Shown in pieces: positions 25,678 through 34,012 of a stretch of 63,118 bases of DNA. The stretch spans positions 1 to 63,118 of the forward strand of contig SVQF01000002.1 in the NCBI GenBank assembly GCA_015065445.1. Reading direction: 5' to 3'. A model generated the notes under the pieces. That model did not search any database. It saw only the letters and a program-made list of their open reading frames with translations, and was not told the DNA's origin. Positions within the stretch are counted from its first letter, which is position 1; each line of letters starts with the position of its first letter. Source of the stretch: Oscillospiraceae bacterium. Lineage in GTDB: Bacteria; Bacillota; Clostridia; Oscillospirales; Acutalibacteraceae. Made by a program: the position numbers and the translations under genes.

Positions 25678-26763
25678 TTACAGTATGCCGAACAGTCTGC
25701 CCACTAAGAAAATCAGCGGCGTTCCGACTGCCGTTACTCCTGCAAAAAGAGCTGCAAGTTTTGCCTTGCTCACAGGAATGTTGCCTACGATTTTACCCGT
25801 CTGACCGTTAAGTCCGAACGTGAGTTTTTCATTTTTATAAACTGTGTTGAGTATCCATACGGGATAAAGTGCGTACTTTGCCACTCCGTTTGTTGTCTGA
25901 ACAAAACTGTCTTTGGTCGTCACCGTTTCAAAGCCCGTTACGGTGTTTCTGAGCGTGTCCTCGCAACTTACTTTAACTCGCTGGTTTGCACGGTCAATGC
26001 TCTGCTCCTTAGTAACGTCGTACTTGTCGGCAAGATAACCCGAAAGGTAAGCCGTCTGAAAATCAACAGCCTCGTCAAAACGGAAGGGCTCAATGCTCTC
26101 CATAAGGTCGTCGGGCATTTTACTTGAGCCGTCCACCGGTATATTTTCAAATCTCATTGTGCCCGCTCTGAAAACGTCGAAGTGACTCGTCTCGGTATAC
26201 TCATACTTTGAGTCGCTCCAGTGTCTTGTGCGGGTTGCGTCGTACGAAACGCTTGCGTTTGCGTCGCTGTCAAAAAGCCAGAACGGAACGTAAATACCTT
26301 TAATCTCGTCAAGACGGTTTTCGCTTTTAAACGTGTTTGGAGCAAAGCGTTTTTTGCTCACGTAGTTTTTAAGAGCCTCTTTAGCCGCCTTTTTGTCGAG
26401 TTTGAACGGGATTACAAAATCGGGCTTGAGGTCGCCCGAAAGCCTGCCCGCCATTACAACGGGGTTGCCGCAGTAAGGACAGGAGGTAGCCGCCGTGTTT
26501 TCGTCGCCGACAATCTCGCCGCCGCAGGACTTACACACAAATACCGACACGCCGTCGTTTTCCGTCCACTCGGCAGAGTCGTTGTTTTCGGTGTTCCAAT
26601 CAAATGTATCGGGCTCCATCTCTTCAAGACGGGCGTCCATATTTTTCAGCGTTTCTACTTCGAACTCGCTGTCGCAATACGGACACTTCATCTTCTGCGT
26701 GGTAGAATCAAATTCTATTTTACCGCCGCAGTTGGGACATTTATATTCAAATAATTCTGCCAT
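25678..26763 (-). CDS. Zinc-ribbon protein with C-terminal membrane helix, YdjG-like
   Basis: 361 aa. Two zinc ribbons: residues 8-33 (CPNCGGKIEF..CPYCDSEF) and about 77-100 (CKSCGGEI..CPYCGNP). A long beta-rich region and a single C-terminal membrane helix (about 335-355) follow. Domain order and neighbours match B. subtilis YdjG. Together with the SPFH protein it should form a membrane-associated complex that in B. subtilis recruits a PspA homologue. Confidence 0.85.
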   Translation of the reverse strand: MAELFEYKCPNCGGKIEFDSTTQKMKCPYCDSEFEVETLKNMDARLEEMEPDTFDWNTENNDSAEWTENDGVSVFVCKSCGGEIVGDENTAATSCPYCGNPVVMAGRLSGDLKPDFVIPFKLDKKAAKEALKNYVSKKRFAPNTFKSENRLDEIKGIYVPFWLFDSDANASVSYDATRTRHWSDSKYEYTETSHFDVFRAGTMRFENIPVDGSSKMPDDLMESIEPFRFDEAVDFQTAYLSGYLADKYDVTKEQSIDRANQRVKVSCEDTLRNTVTGFETVTTKDSFVQTTNGVAKYALYPVWILNTVYKNEKLTFGLNGQTGKIVGNIPVSKAKLAALFAGVTAVGTPLIFLVGRLFGIL

Positions 26764-26777
26764 ATTTCCTCCTCTAC

Positions 26778-26940
26778 AATGATAAATGATAAATTATGAA
26801 TATGAATGATGAGTTATGAATTATGAATTGATGGCGGGACACCCGCACCCGATTATATAACGGAGCGATGTAGTCAGCACTCCGCTAATTGTTCGAGCGA
26901 AGCGAGTAACCTCAATTCATCATTTATCGTTCATAATAAT
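26778..26940. mobile_element. MITE-like repeat element
   Basis: About 160 bp bounded by imperfect inverted AT-rich ends (GATAAATGATAAATTATGAAT on the left, ATTCATCATTTATCGTTCAT on the right). Inside are the hairpin GCGGGACACCCGC and GTTCGAGCGAAGCGAGTAAC. No ORF. It interrupts the ydjG/ydjI-like spacing. Confidence 0.65.
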
Positions 26941-26946
26941 GTCCGA

Positions 26947-28152
26947 TTATCTCGGCTTGCCGCAGTTTGTACAGAACTTGCCGTGATTTTCGGTGCCGCA
27001 TTCTGAGCAGAACCACTTGTCGTCTGCCGGTGCGGGTGCAGGAGTTCCGCAATTTGTACAGAATTTGCCTGTGTTCTGTGCATTACACTGAGGACAAACC
27101 CAGCCGCCCTGCTGTGCCTGTGGCTGAGGCTGCTGGTTCTGCTGACCCATGGCGAAAAGGTTCTGAGCCTGACCCGCTGCACCGCCGGCGTTCATAGCCA
27201 TACCCATACCGATAAATCCGTTCATCGCACCGCCTTCGTTTGCGGCTGCGGCTTTCATTGCGTCTGCCTGTGCACCTACAAGCGTTGCACCTGCCATAGT
27301 AGGATCACGCATAATTGCGTTTCTCTGAGCCTGCTTGATGAGTTCTGCGTCTTCTTCGGGAAGTGTAATCGGATTAAGTGCGATTGATACAATCGAAAGT
27401 CCACGGAGTTCCGACCACTTTGAAGTGAGTGCGGTGTTCATTGCATCTTCGAGTTCGGTTGAATGTGAAACAATCTGATTTGGTCTGAGTTCAAGTTCGC
27501 TAAGTTTACCGAAAGCGGGCTGCAAAGCACTTATGAACTCTGTTTTAAGCTGCTGGTCAATCTCTTCACGGGTGTAGTCGCTTTCCACATTACCGCACAC
27601 GTTGGCGTAGAAAAGGAGCGGGTTTGTGATTTTGTATGAGTAAACGCCGCTGCAGCGAATGGAAACGTCGATGTCAAGTCCGATGTTTCTGTCAACAACT
27701 CTGAACGGAATAGGATTCGGAGTGCCGAACTTGTTATCAATAAGTTCCTTTGTATTAAAGTAGTAAATACGCTGGTCCTTAGCCGTATCGCCGCCGAATG
27801 TAAAACGCTTGCCGATTGTTGCAAATGTCTTTTTGATGTTTTCGCCAAGACTGCCGTAGAAAATTGACGGCTCGGTTGAAGCGTCGTATGTAAATTCGCC
27901 CGGCTCTGCACAAACTTCAACAATCTTGCCCTGCTCAACAATAATCATACACTGTCCGTCTGCAACAGCGACTAATGAACCGTTTGAGATAATATTGTCG
28001 TTTGCCTTTGTGTTTGATGAACGTGAGGATGTTCTTTTTTGTCCTTTTACAACAAGAACGTCCTTGTCAATCGAATCGCAGTAAAAGAATTCTCTCCACT
28101 GGTCTGCGAGTGTGCCGCCAAGAGCACCTACGCCTGCTTTAATAAGTCCCAT
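26947..28152 (-). CDS. SPFH-domain protein with C-terminal zinc ribbons, YdjI-like
   Basis: 401 aa. An SPFH/band-7-like domain occupies about 20-290 (WREFFYCDSIDKDVLVVKG, GSLVAVADGQCMIIVEQGK, then ALTSKWSELRGLSIVSIALNPI). An Ala/Gly/Met/Gln-rich linker (305-350) precedes two zinc ribbons (WVCPQCNAQNTGKFCTNCG and WFCSECGTENHGKFCTNCG). This is the YdjI/virion-core-protein-like family, which assembles at the membrane under envelope stress. RBS AAGGAGTAA upstream. Confidence 0.9.
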   Translation of the reverse strand: MGLIKAGVGALGGTLADQWREFFYCDSIDKDVLVVKGQKRTSSRSSNTKANDNIISNGSLVAVADGQCMIIVEQGKIVEVCAEPGEFTYDASTEPSIFYGSLGENIKKTFATIGKRFTFGGDTAKDQRIYYFNTKELIDNKFGTPNPIPFRVVDRNIGLDIDVSIRCSGVYSYKITNPLLFYANVCGNVESDYTREEIDQQLKTEFISALQPAFGKLSELELRPNQIVSHSTELEDAMNTALTSKWSELRGLSIVSIALNPITLPEEDAELIKQAQRNAIMRDPTMAGATLVGAQADAMKAAAANEGGAMNGFIGMGMAMNAGGAAGQAQNLFAMGQQNQQPQPQAQQGGWVCPQCNAQNTGKFCTNCGTPAPAPADDKWFCSECGTENHGKFCTNCGKPR

Positions 28153-28403
28153 AAAAATTACTCCTTTCGTAATCTGAAAAATATATATGTTACTTCATTT
28201 TCAATTATATATTATTTTTAACAGGTTTTCAACGAATTAAAACTCTGTATATTGCACAAATCGGACGTGACGTTTTTGTGCAAAACATCGAATTGTGTCG
28301 GTTTTGTTCTGTATTCGGCAGTAAAAATTAAAAGTCGCAGGGCAGCAATTGACTTGAATCGGGTTTGACATTATAATAAAATAGTTGTGAAAGGGGCGTG
28401 CCG

Positions 28404-29573
28404 ATGAAAAATCTTGATGGCAAAAAAATCGCCGAATACCTCGGCTTGATATTTGTAACGGGCATAGTGCTGTTTGTTTCGGTAAACACGGCGGAGGCAA
28501 AAAAGCTGTTTGACTACACAATGTCAATACTCAGCCCGCTTATATACGGATTCTGTATTGCGTATGTGCTTAATCTTTTTGTAAAGCAATTTGACTCCGT
28601 ACAGTCAAAGCACAAAATAAAAAAAGGCAAACCTTCGGGTACAAAAGGGCAGCGAATTCTTTCAATTTTTCTGTCAATAATGGTGTTTGTGGCGTTTACC
28701 GCAATTACAATAGGAATGATTATTCCAAACCTTAAAAACACCGTGCTGAGCCTTGTTGAGCAGGCGCCGAAGCTGTGGGATAACTTTCTGGAAACGCTCG
28801 AAAAAGTCAAGGACCGCCAGCCGAGACTCGAAAAGTACATCACTAAATTCGAACGTGATTTTGACGTTTACTACGACAAGGCGTTCAACTGGATAAAGAA
28901 CAACTGGCAAAACGTTGCCACGGGCGCCGTTGCAAAAATAAAGAGCATTTCAAACACTGCGTTTAACTTTACAATCGGACTTGTAATCGCCTTTGCAATG
29001 CTTGTTTACAAGGAGCGTCTTGTTGCCGAAGTTTACTTTATTATGAAAAAGCTTCTCCCAAAGAGAGAGTACGGTTACTTCTGCACCGTTCAGGAACTCG
29101 CAAATAAAAAGTTCCAGATATTCCTTAAATACAACTTTGTTCAGGCACTCATCACAGGTGCCGGAACACTGGTGTTTATGCTGGTTTTCGGTATGCCGTA
29201 CGTGGTTTCAATAACGCTGCTGATAACCGTAACACAGCTTGTGCCGATTATCGGTGCAATCGTAGGAACGCTTGTAAGTGCACTGCTTATTGCTGCAATA
29301 AGCCCTGCAAAAGCGGTGTTGTTTGTAATTCTCTGCACCGTCGTTCAGCAGCTTGTTGAAAAGCTAATCAACCCTCATCTTATGGGCAAAGAACTCGAAA
29401 TGCCGGGGCTTCTCACGTTTATAGTAATCTGTCTCGGCGGCAAGCAGTTCGGTCTGTTCGGACTTATCTGTGCAGTGCCTTTTGTGTCGGTGTTTTACGA
29501 CCTTTACACACAGAAGATTCACCCTAAAGTCCGCTCAAAACTCGACAAGCCCGATATACAAAAAGACGACTGA
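28404..29573 (+). CDS. AI-2E family transporter
   Basis: 389 aa from the ATG at 28404 (AAAGGGGCG upstream). Hydrophobic segments at about 15-35, 40-60, 85-110, 190-210, 250-340 and 345-375, with LITGAGTLVFMLVF, TQLVPIIGAIVGTLVSALLIA and the C-terminal KLINPHLMGKELEMPGLLTF block typical of the AI-2E/PerM/YtvI family. Members export signals or ions; the substrate here is unknown. Convergent with the macrodomain gene. Confidence 0.92.
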   Translation: MKNLDGKKIAEYLGLIFVTGIVLFVSVNTAEAKKLFDYTMSILSPLIYGFCIAYVLNLFVKQFDSVQSKHKIKKGKPSGTKGQRILSIFLSIMVFVAFTAITIGMIIPNLKNTVLSLVEQAPKLWDNFLETLEKVKDRQPRLEKYITKFERDFDVYYDKAFNWIKNNWQNVATGAVAKIKSISNTAFNFTIGLVIAFAMLVYKERLVAEVYFIMKKLLPKREYGYFCTVQELANKKFQIFLKYNFVQALITGAGTLVFMLVFGMPYVVSITLLITVTQLVPIIGAIVGTLVSALLIAAISPAKAVLFVILCTVVQQLVEKLINPHLMGKELEMPGLLTFIVICLGGKQFGLFGLICAVPFVSVFYDLYTQKIHPKVRSKLDKPDIQKDD

Positions 29574-29587
29574 TTCAGTCGTCTTTT
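29561..29587 (+). terminator. Bidirectional terminator containing both stop codons
   Basis: Perfect 12-bp stem AAAAGACGACTG/CAGTCGTCTTTT with a 3-nt loop. The TGA stops of both convergent genes lie in the loop region. It serves both strands. Confidence 0.9.
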
Positions 29588-30360
29588 AATTTGGTCAATA
29601 TTTTTTCATAAATCGCTTTGTCCAAATCCTTAAACACATTGAACACTACTTTTATCTTGCTGCCCGTTTGTACCTTGTAATCACGTACCGTTTTAACTGC
29701 AATCCTTGCCGCCTCGTCATTAGGGAAGTGGAACTCTCCTGTTGATATGCAGCAAAACGCAATACTGTCAAGCGAGTTTTCGTCCGCTGCTTTAAGACAT
29801 TCACGGTAACACGATTCGAGTTTAAGCCTGTCGCTTGTGCTAAGGTGCTGTACTATCGGTCCTACAGTGTGTATTACAAACTTGCACGGCAGGTTGTACG
29901 CAGATGTGATTTTCGCCTTGCCCGTCGGCTCGGCAAATCCCTGCTTTGCCATAATTTCACTGCATTTCAGCCGCAGTCTTACGCCTGCATAAGTGTGTAT
30001 GCAGTTGTCAATGCAGGCGTGACACGGTGCAAAACATCCGAGCATCTGTGAGTTTGCGGCGTTGACTATCGCATCGGCGGCGAGCCTTGTGATGTCGCCC
30101 TGCCACAGATATATCCCGTCGCAGACGACGTCAAGTTCATCAAGCGTTACAATGCCTTTTGCTGCGGTTTCGCCCTTAAGATATTCATCCTCAAGTTTAA
30201 GGTATTCTTCACTTATCGGCTCGGGCATTCGTACGTTTACAAGCGAGCGGTACAGATTGAACTGTTCCCTGCTGTCTGTAGGAAGTGCTATGTTTCTGTA
30301 TCTTTCATCTTCCGAAAGCAGATAGTTTATGAGCCAAAGCAGTCTTTCTTTCTGAGTCAT
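29575..30360 (-). CDS. Zinc-dependent macrodomain ADP-ribosyl hydrolase
   Basis: 261 aa. The macrodomain (about 75-255) has ADAIVNAANSQMLGCFAPCHACIDNCIHTYAG. The C..H..C arrangement (CHACIDNCIH) is the zinc site of the SirTM-linked class of macrodomains, and FVIHTVGPIV and ISTGEFHFPNDEAARIA form the ADP-ribose pocket. The N-terminal 70 residues are the usual helical extension. It reverses protein ADP-ribosylation. No lipoate-linked sirtuin gene is next to it here. Confidence 0.92.
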   Translation of the reverse strand: MTQKERLLWLINYLLSEDERYRNIALPTDSREQFNLYRSLVNVRMPEPISEEYLKLEDEYLKGETAAKGIVTLDELDVVCDGIYLWQGDITRLAADAIVNAANSQMLGCFAPCHACIDNCIHTYAGVRLRLKCSEIMAKQGFAEPTGKAKITSAYNLPCKFVIHTVGPIVQHLSTSDRLKLESCYRECLKAADENSLDSIAFCCISTGEFHFPNDEAARIAVKTVRDYKVQTGSKIKVVFNVFKDLDKAIYEKILTKLKDD

Positions 30361-30438
30361 ATTATCACCGTAAAAATTATAGCATATTTTTGCGTTAAAA
30401 TAAATACATTTTTACGTGGCATACTTATATTAATCCGA

Positions 30439-30467
30439 TTGACTATTATGCACACTTGTGGTATTAT
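30439..30467 (+). promoter_or_regulatory. Promoter of azlCD
   Basis: TTGACT (30439-30444), 17-bp spacer, TATTAT (30462-30467). The expected start of transcription coincides with the azlC ATG at 30474. Confidence 0.75.
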
Positions 30468-30473
30468 TCCGTT

Positions 30474-31211
30474 ATGAAAAAGAACGAGCGAATAAAAGAA
30501 AACACTTTTTTAAAAGGAATAGTTGACGGTCTGCCAATTTGCCTGGGCTATATTTCGGTTGCCTTTGCATTTGGTATTTTTTCTGTTTCAAACGGGCTTA
30601 CCGCTGCAGAGGCTGTGCTGATATCTATGACAAACGTAACATCCGCAGGACAGCTTGCAGCAGTGCCGATTATGACGTTGGGCGGCACACTGTTTGAAAT
30701 GGCACTGTCGCAGTTAGTAATCAATTTGCGTTACGCACTTATGAGCGTATCGCTGTCGCAAAAACTCGACTCGTCGGTGCACCTTGCGGACAGATTTTTA
30801 ATCGCATTTGTAAATACCGATGAGGTTTTCGCCGTTGCGTCATCTAAAAAAGAGGTCGGCAAAACATATATGTTCGGGCTGATTTTAATGCCGTACCTCG
30901 GCTGGAGCCTTGGCACTCTTATTGGTGCGGTTGCAGGCAGCATACTCCCTGCTGCGGTAATCTCCGCACTTGGCATTATGATTTACGGTATGTTTATCGC
31001 TATCGTAGTTCCTGCAGCGAGGGAGGACAAAAACGTCCTGTTCTGCGTAGTTTTGGCAGTGGTGCTCAGTTGTGCGTTCCGTTTTGTCCCGCTACTGTCA
31101 AGGGTGCAAACGGGATTTGTAATAATAATCTGCTCCGTTGCTGCGAGCACCGTTGCCGCACTTCTGTTCCCTGTGAATAAAAAAAAGGAGGACAACGCCG
31201 ATGAAATTTGA
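30474..31211 (+). CDS. azlC: Branched-chain amino-acid exporter, large subunit
   Basis: 245 aa. F(L)KGIVDGLPICLGYISVAFAFGI and the TNVTSAGQLAAVPIM motif near 55 are diagnostic of AzlC. Five to seven membrane helices are visible. With AzlD it exports branched-chain or related amino acids. No Shine-Dalgarno is seen and the promoter -10 ends 6 bp before the ATG, so the transcript may be leaderless. Confidence 0.93.
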   Translation: MKKNERIKENTFLKGIVDGLPICLGYISVAFAFGIFSVSNGLTAAEAVLISMTNVTSAGQLAAVPIMTLGGTLFEMALSQLVINLRYALMSVSLSQKLDSSVHLADRFLIAFVNTDEVFAVASSKKEVGKTYMFGLILMPYLGWSLGTLIGAVAGSILPAAVISALGIMIYGMFIAIVVPAAREDKNVLFCVVLAVVLSCAFRFVPLLSRVQTGFVIIICSVAASTVAALLFPVNKKKEDNADEI

Positions 31212-31521
31212 CGCATTCCTCCCCTATCTTCTTGTAATGGCGGCTGTCACATACCTCGTGCGTGCCGTACCGCTCGTGCTTATAAAAAAGAAAATTCAGA
31301 ACAAATTTATCCTTTCGTTCCTCTACTATATGCCTTATGCAGTGCTGAGCGTTATGACTGTTCCCGCTGTGTTTTTTGCAACAGGAAGCGTCGTAACGGC
31401 AGTCGCAGGAGTCACCGTTGCACTGCTGCTTGCATACTTTAAACAAAGCCTGCTCACCGTTGCGGCAGGTGCGTCGCTTGCGGTGTTCGCAGCCGAAATG
31501 TTAATGCGTTATCTGTCTTAA
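31201..31521 (+). CDS. azlD: Branched-chain amino-acid exporter, small subunit
   Basis: 106 aa, four hydrophobic helices. YLLVMAAVTYLVRAVPLVLI and FLYYMPYAVLSVMTVPAVF fit the AzlD family. Start overlaps azlC by 11 nt, with AAGGAGGA inside azlC. Forms the exporter with AzlC. Confidence 0.92.
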   Translation: MKFDAFLPYLLVMAAVTYLVRAVPLVLIKKKIQNKFILSFLYYMPYAVLSVMTVPAVFFATGSVVTAVAGVTVALLLAYFKQSLLTVAAGASLAVFAAEMLMRYLS

Positions 31522-32168
31522 GCGGCAGAGAACCCAAGATAATAGTATCCGCTTTCGGTAACGGCATAAAACACGGCAAAACCGCCGTCGCTGTTGCCTT
31601 CAATCTGAACGTATTTAACTTCAATATCGTTGATAACAAGACTCTCGTCGTCCGATTTGATAACCTCGTTGTTAAGTTTGTCAAGTTCAGACTGCACTTC
31701 GCTTTCGCTCACTTTTTCGCCCACCATTTCAGAAGCGTTTTTCTTAAGCGAAAGTTCGGACGTGTATTTGTATTTTTTGTCAAATTCCGCACGCCCATTG
31801 TCAACATAGTAAACGGCATTGAGTTCTTTGTCGATGTCTTCAACAGTTTTAAAATCCTTTATCCCGCCCACAAGATTAATCTTTGACGGATTATCGTCTG
31901 CGTATTCCCTGCAAAGCGTGATAACGTCATACGGGTACCCAAACTTTTTCTTAAACTCGTCCGGCTTGATTTTAGCAGCAAAGAAGTCAAGAACTCCCTG
32001 CGTAACATCGTCGGCTGTAAGCACGGCTTTTGCGTCAGTAGCCTCCGACTCTGCAGCGGCACTACCGCCCGAAACGGTGTTGCTGTCCGCCGAATTATGT
32101 ACCCCGCTGCACGCAGCAAGGTGCACCGAAAGTATGCCAATAAGCATCAATGCAATTGTCCTTTTCAT
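31518..32168 (-). CDS. Putative lipoprotein
   Basis: 216 aa from the ATG at 32168. Signal peptide with lipobox LAAC (Cys at 20), then a Ser/Ala/Asp-rich linker to about 45. The mature part is helical with no recognised domain (VTQGVLDFFAAKIKPDEF and a repeated K(Y/K)TSELSLKKNAS-type segment). Attached to the outer face of the membrane. The stop overlaps the end of azlD on the other strand. Confidence 0.8.
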   Translation of the reverse strand: MKRTIALMLIGILSVHLAACSGVHNSADSNTVSGGSAAAESEATDAKAVLTADDVTQGVLDFFAAKIKPDEFKKKFGYPYDVITLCREYADDNPSKINLVGGIKDFKTVEDIDKELNAVYYVDNGRAEFDKKYKYTSELSLKKNASEMVGEKVSESEVQSELDKLNNEVIKSDDESLVINDIEVKYVQIEGNSDGGFAVFYAVTESGYYYLGFSAA

Positions 32169-32287
32169 ATTCACACCCCACAATACTATAGAGTCATTAT
32201 AGCACCGCACCAGACCCCACGTCAACGAAAACGCAAACCAAAAGCAACGACAAAATCAAATTTTTTTGCAAAAAATAAAAATTTTAC

Positions 32288-32316
32288 TTGATAATTACTT
32301 AAAGATGTGTTATATT
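32288..32316 (+). promoter_or_regulatory. Original tRNA-Gln promoter, left copy
   Basis: TTGATA (32288-32293), 17-bp spacer, TATATT (32311-32316), 29 bp before a broken tRNA-Gln 5' half. The same promoter with the preceding AAAAATTTTAC block is at 37665-37693 in front of the intact tRNA-Gln. Confidence 0.75.
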
Positions 32317-32344
32317 ATCATTTGCAAATGAGCAGATTATATAT

Positions 32345-32381
32345 AGAGGTATAGTGTAACGGTAACACTCCGGACTCTGAC
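32345..32381 (+). repeat. tRNA-Gln 5' fragment (left att site)
   Basis: 37 bp identical to the first half of the intact tRNA-Gln at 37725, ending at the anticodon loop (..GGACTCTGAC). The 3' half is replaced by element DNA, so this is one end of a site-specific insertion, not a gene. Confidence 0.85.
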
Positions 32382-32782
32382 CCAATGGTGCTGAGATTAT
32401 TTTTTGTATATGGGTATTTTGATTGACGATTCTCTTGAATCGTCATTTTTTATTCCCTAAAAAGTCCGAAATATCGCGTAATTCCGCCATTTTTCAGAGG
32501 CTCATGAAAATTCAGTGAACCATTAGTGAACCAAAAAATTTTAAAAGGAAACGTCCCTTTTTCATGCCCAAGTATGCTCAAAAATGGTGAACTGTGACTG
32601 AACCATTTGCTGAAACGGGCCTGATTTTGGGCATACAATATATAGATTTTTACCTGTGCTCAAAGATACTCGTCAATGACCTTGAAAATGGTGATGAAAC
32701 ACCCTAAAAAGCCAGTGAACCATTGTGAACCAAACGAGAAATATAATAAAACGGTACTGGGAATCAGCACCGTTTTATATTG
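32382..32782 (+). repeat. Element end module A with AGTGAACCA repeats
   Basis: About 390 bp nearly matching 36345-36735. Order: GCTGAGATTATTTTTTG, a hairpin GACGATTC..GAATCGTC with T run, paired AGTGAACCATTAGTGAACCA, GTGAACTGTGACTGAACCA, CAGTGAACCATTGTGAACCA, and a final hairpin AAAACGGT/ACCGTTTT. No ORF. The iterated motif looks like recombinase arm sites. Confidence 0.75.
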
Positions 32783-32910
32783 TTTATAATCAATATTTAA
32801 TTAAGGGGTTACACAAATATTAAATAAGAAGTGTTGGTGATGGATGGTAGAGAAGCCAACATAACAAAATACGTGTTTAATAAGTTGCACGGATAATTTT
32901 AATTTAGGTA

Positions 32911-32939
32911 TTGACAATTCCACATTTGGAATATATAAT
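32911..32939 (+). promoter_or_regulatory. Promoter and operator of the XRE gene
   Basis: TTGACA, 17-bp spacer, TATAAT. The spacer contains the palindrome ATTCCACATTTGGAAT (32917-32932), a likely autoregulatory operator for the XRE repressor that follows. Confidence 0.8.
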
Positions 32940-32962
32940 AAATTCAAAAGGAGGCATAAAAT

Positions 32963-33280
32963 ATGAAATGGAATGAAAAAGTGCTTGAATTGATGAAAAG
33001 AAATAATGTCTCTCAGAAGCAGTTATCCGAAATTAGCGGTATCGCTGAGAGTTCGCTTTCCCGTTACCTGCATTCGGATCAGCGTCCTCGAATGGACATT
33101 GTGATCAATATTGCAAAGGCATTGGATATTGAAACACAGTACTTGCTTGAAGAAGAAGAAACATCGGAATCTGCATATAACTATATTGCAACAGCTGTTG
33201 CAAGGAAAGGAAAAGAATTAACCCCGGAAGAGCAAAATAAACTCATTGGTTTAATCTTAGGTTTTGAAAAGAATGTATAG
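32963..33280 (+). CDS. XRE-family transcriptional regulator
   Basis: 105 aa. An HTH_3 domain occupies residues 5-62 (VLELMKRNNVSQKQLSEISGIAESSLSRYLHSDQRPRMDIVINIAKAL). The C-terminal tail links it to the ImmA-type protease gene that overlaps its end. AAAGGAGG precedes the ATG. Such pairs control excision genes of integrative elements: the protease cleaves the repressor on induction. Confidence 0.92.
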   Translation: MKWNEKVLELMKRNNVSQKQLSEISGIAESSLSRYLHSDQRPRMDIVINIAKALDIETQYLLEEEETSESAYNYIATAVARKGKELTPEEQNKLIGLILGFEKNV

Positions 33281-33830
33281 AAGCGGAAGTGCTTATAATG
33301 AGTTAGACAAATTGGCCATAGATGTTTATCTTGATTATAATATTAAGTCATTTCCTATTGATGCTCGTGACGTGTGTAATAGGCTAGGCATCATGCTGGT
33401 TCCCTATTCAGAGTTGGGGGATGAAAGGGAGTTGTTTTTTAAAAGGTCGAATTACGGCTTTTTGCGACCGCCGTATGCAAATAGACCTGCAACGATATAT
33501 TATAATGACGATATTTGTTTTATGAAGTCAAAAGGCAGCATCAGGCAAACGATTTTTCATGAAATCAAACACTACGTGCACGAAGACTATAGCGAGGACA
33601 ATCCTGAGGATGACGATCTTGCTGAGCATTTTGCGCGTTTTTTTGCATGTCCTACCCAATATCTCGTTAAGCACAACATCACAGACGTCAGCGAAATAAT
33701 ATCGACTTTCGGCGTAAGTCTTGCCATCGCAGAAAATGCATCTAAAGCCGTTATTAATCGAATGAGGGCGCACGGTCAAAGGATATTTGATTATGAGCAG
33801 CCACTAATCGATTTAATAGATAGCAAATAG
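33273..33830 (+). CDS. ImmA/IrrE-family metallopeptidase
   Basis: 185 aa. The zinc motif IFHEIKHYVHED (HExxH) is near residue 91, followed by AEHFARFFACP with the third-ligand Glu/helix usual for this family. The ATG at 33273 overlaps the XRE gene; a TTG at 33264 is possible. By analogy with ImmA of ICEBs1, it should inactivate the XRE repressor. Confidence 0.9.
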   Translation: MYRSGSAYNELDKLAIDVYLDYNIKSFPIDARDVCNRLGIMLVPYSELGDERELFFKRSNYGFLRPPYANRPATIYYNDDICFMKSKGSIRQTIFHEIKHYVHEDYSEDNPEDDDLAEHFARFFACPTQYLVKHNITDVSEIISTFGVSLAIAENASKAVINRMRAHGQRIFDYEQPLIDLIDSK

Positions 33831-33893
33831 GAGCGTGAAGATATTTGAATGTCATGCTCAACAAAAATAACGTTAATAAAGGCAGGTGAAAAA

Positions 33894-34012
33894 ATGAAAA
33901 AACTAATAAAATAACACCGCTTGACTGTGGGGACAGTCAGAACGGTGTCATTCGTTCGGATGTTGACATCCTACTTTGTGGTAATTGTATTATGCCACAT
34001 CCGAACGAATTA
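33894..34012 (+). other. Structured leader: 6-codon mini-ORF followed by two long hairpins
   Basis: A mini-ORF MKKLIK with GGCAGGTG before it (33894-33914) is followed at once by a stem ACACCG-TGACTGT/ACAGTCA-CGGTGT, then a 13-bp stem ATTCGTTCGGATG/CATCCGAACGAAT that contains a further hairpin TGTGG/CCACA. It lies directly ahead of the DUF4417 gene and overlaps its possible TTG start. It may be a translational attenuator or a small RNA; the role is inference. Confidence 0.55.

Noticed and set aside
32345-32381. Additional tRNA-Gln gene
   Set aside because: Only the 5' half is present; no T-arm or acceptor 3' strand follows.
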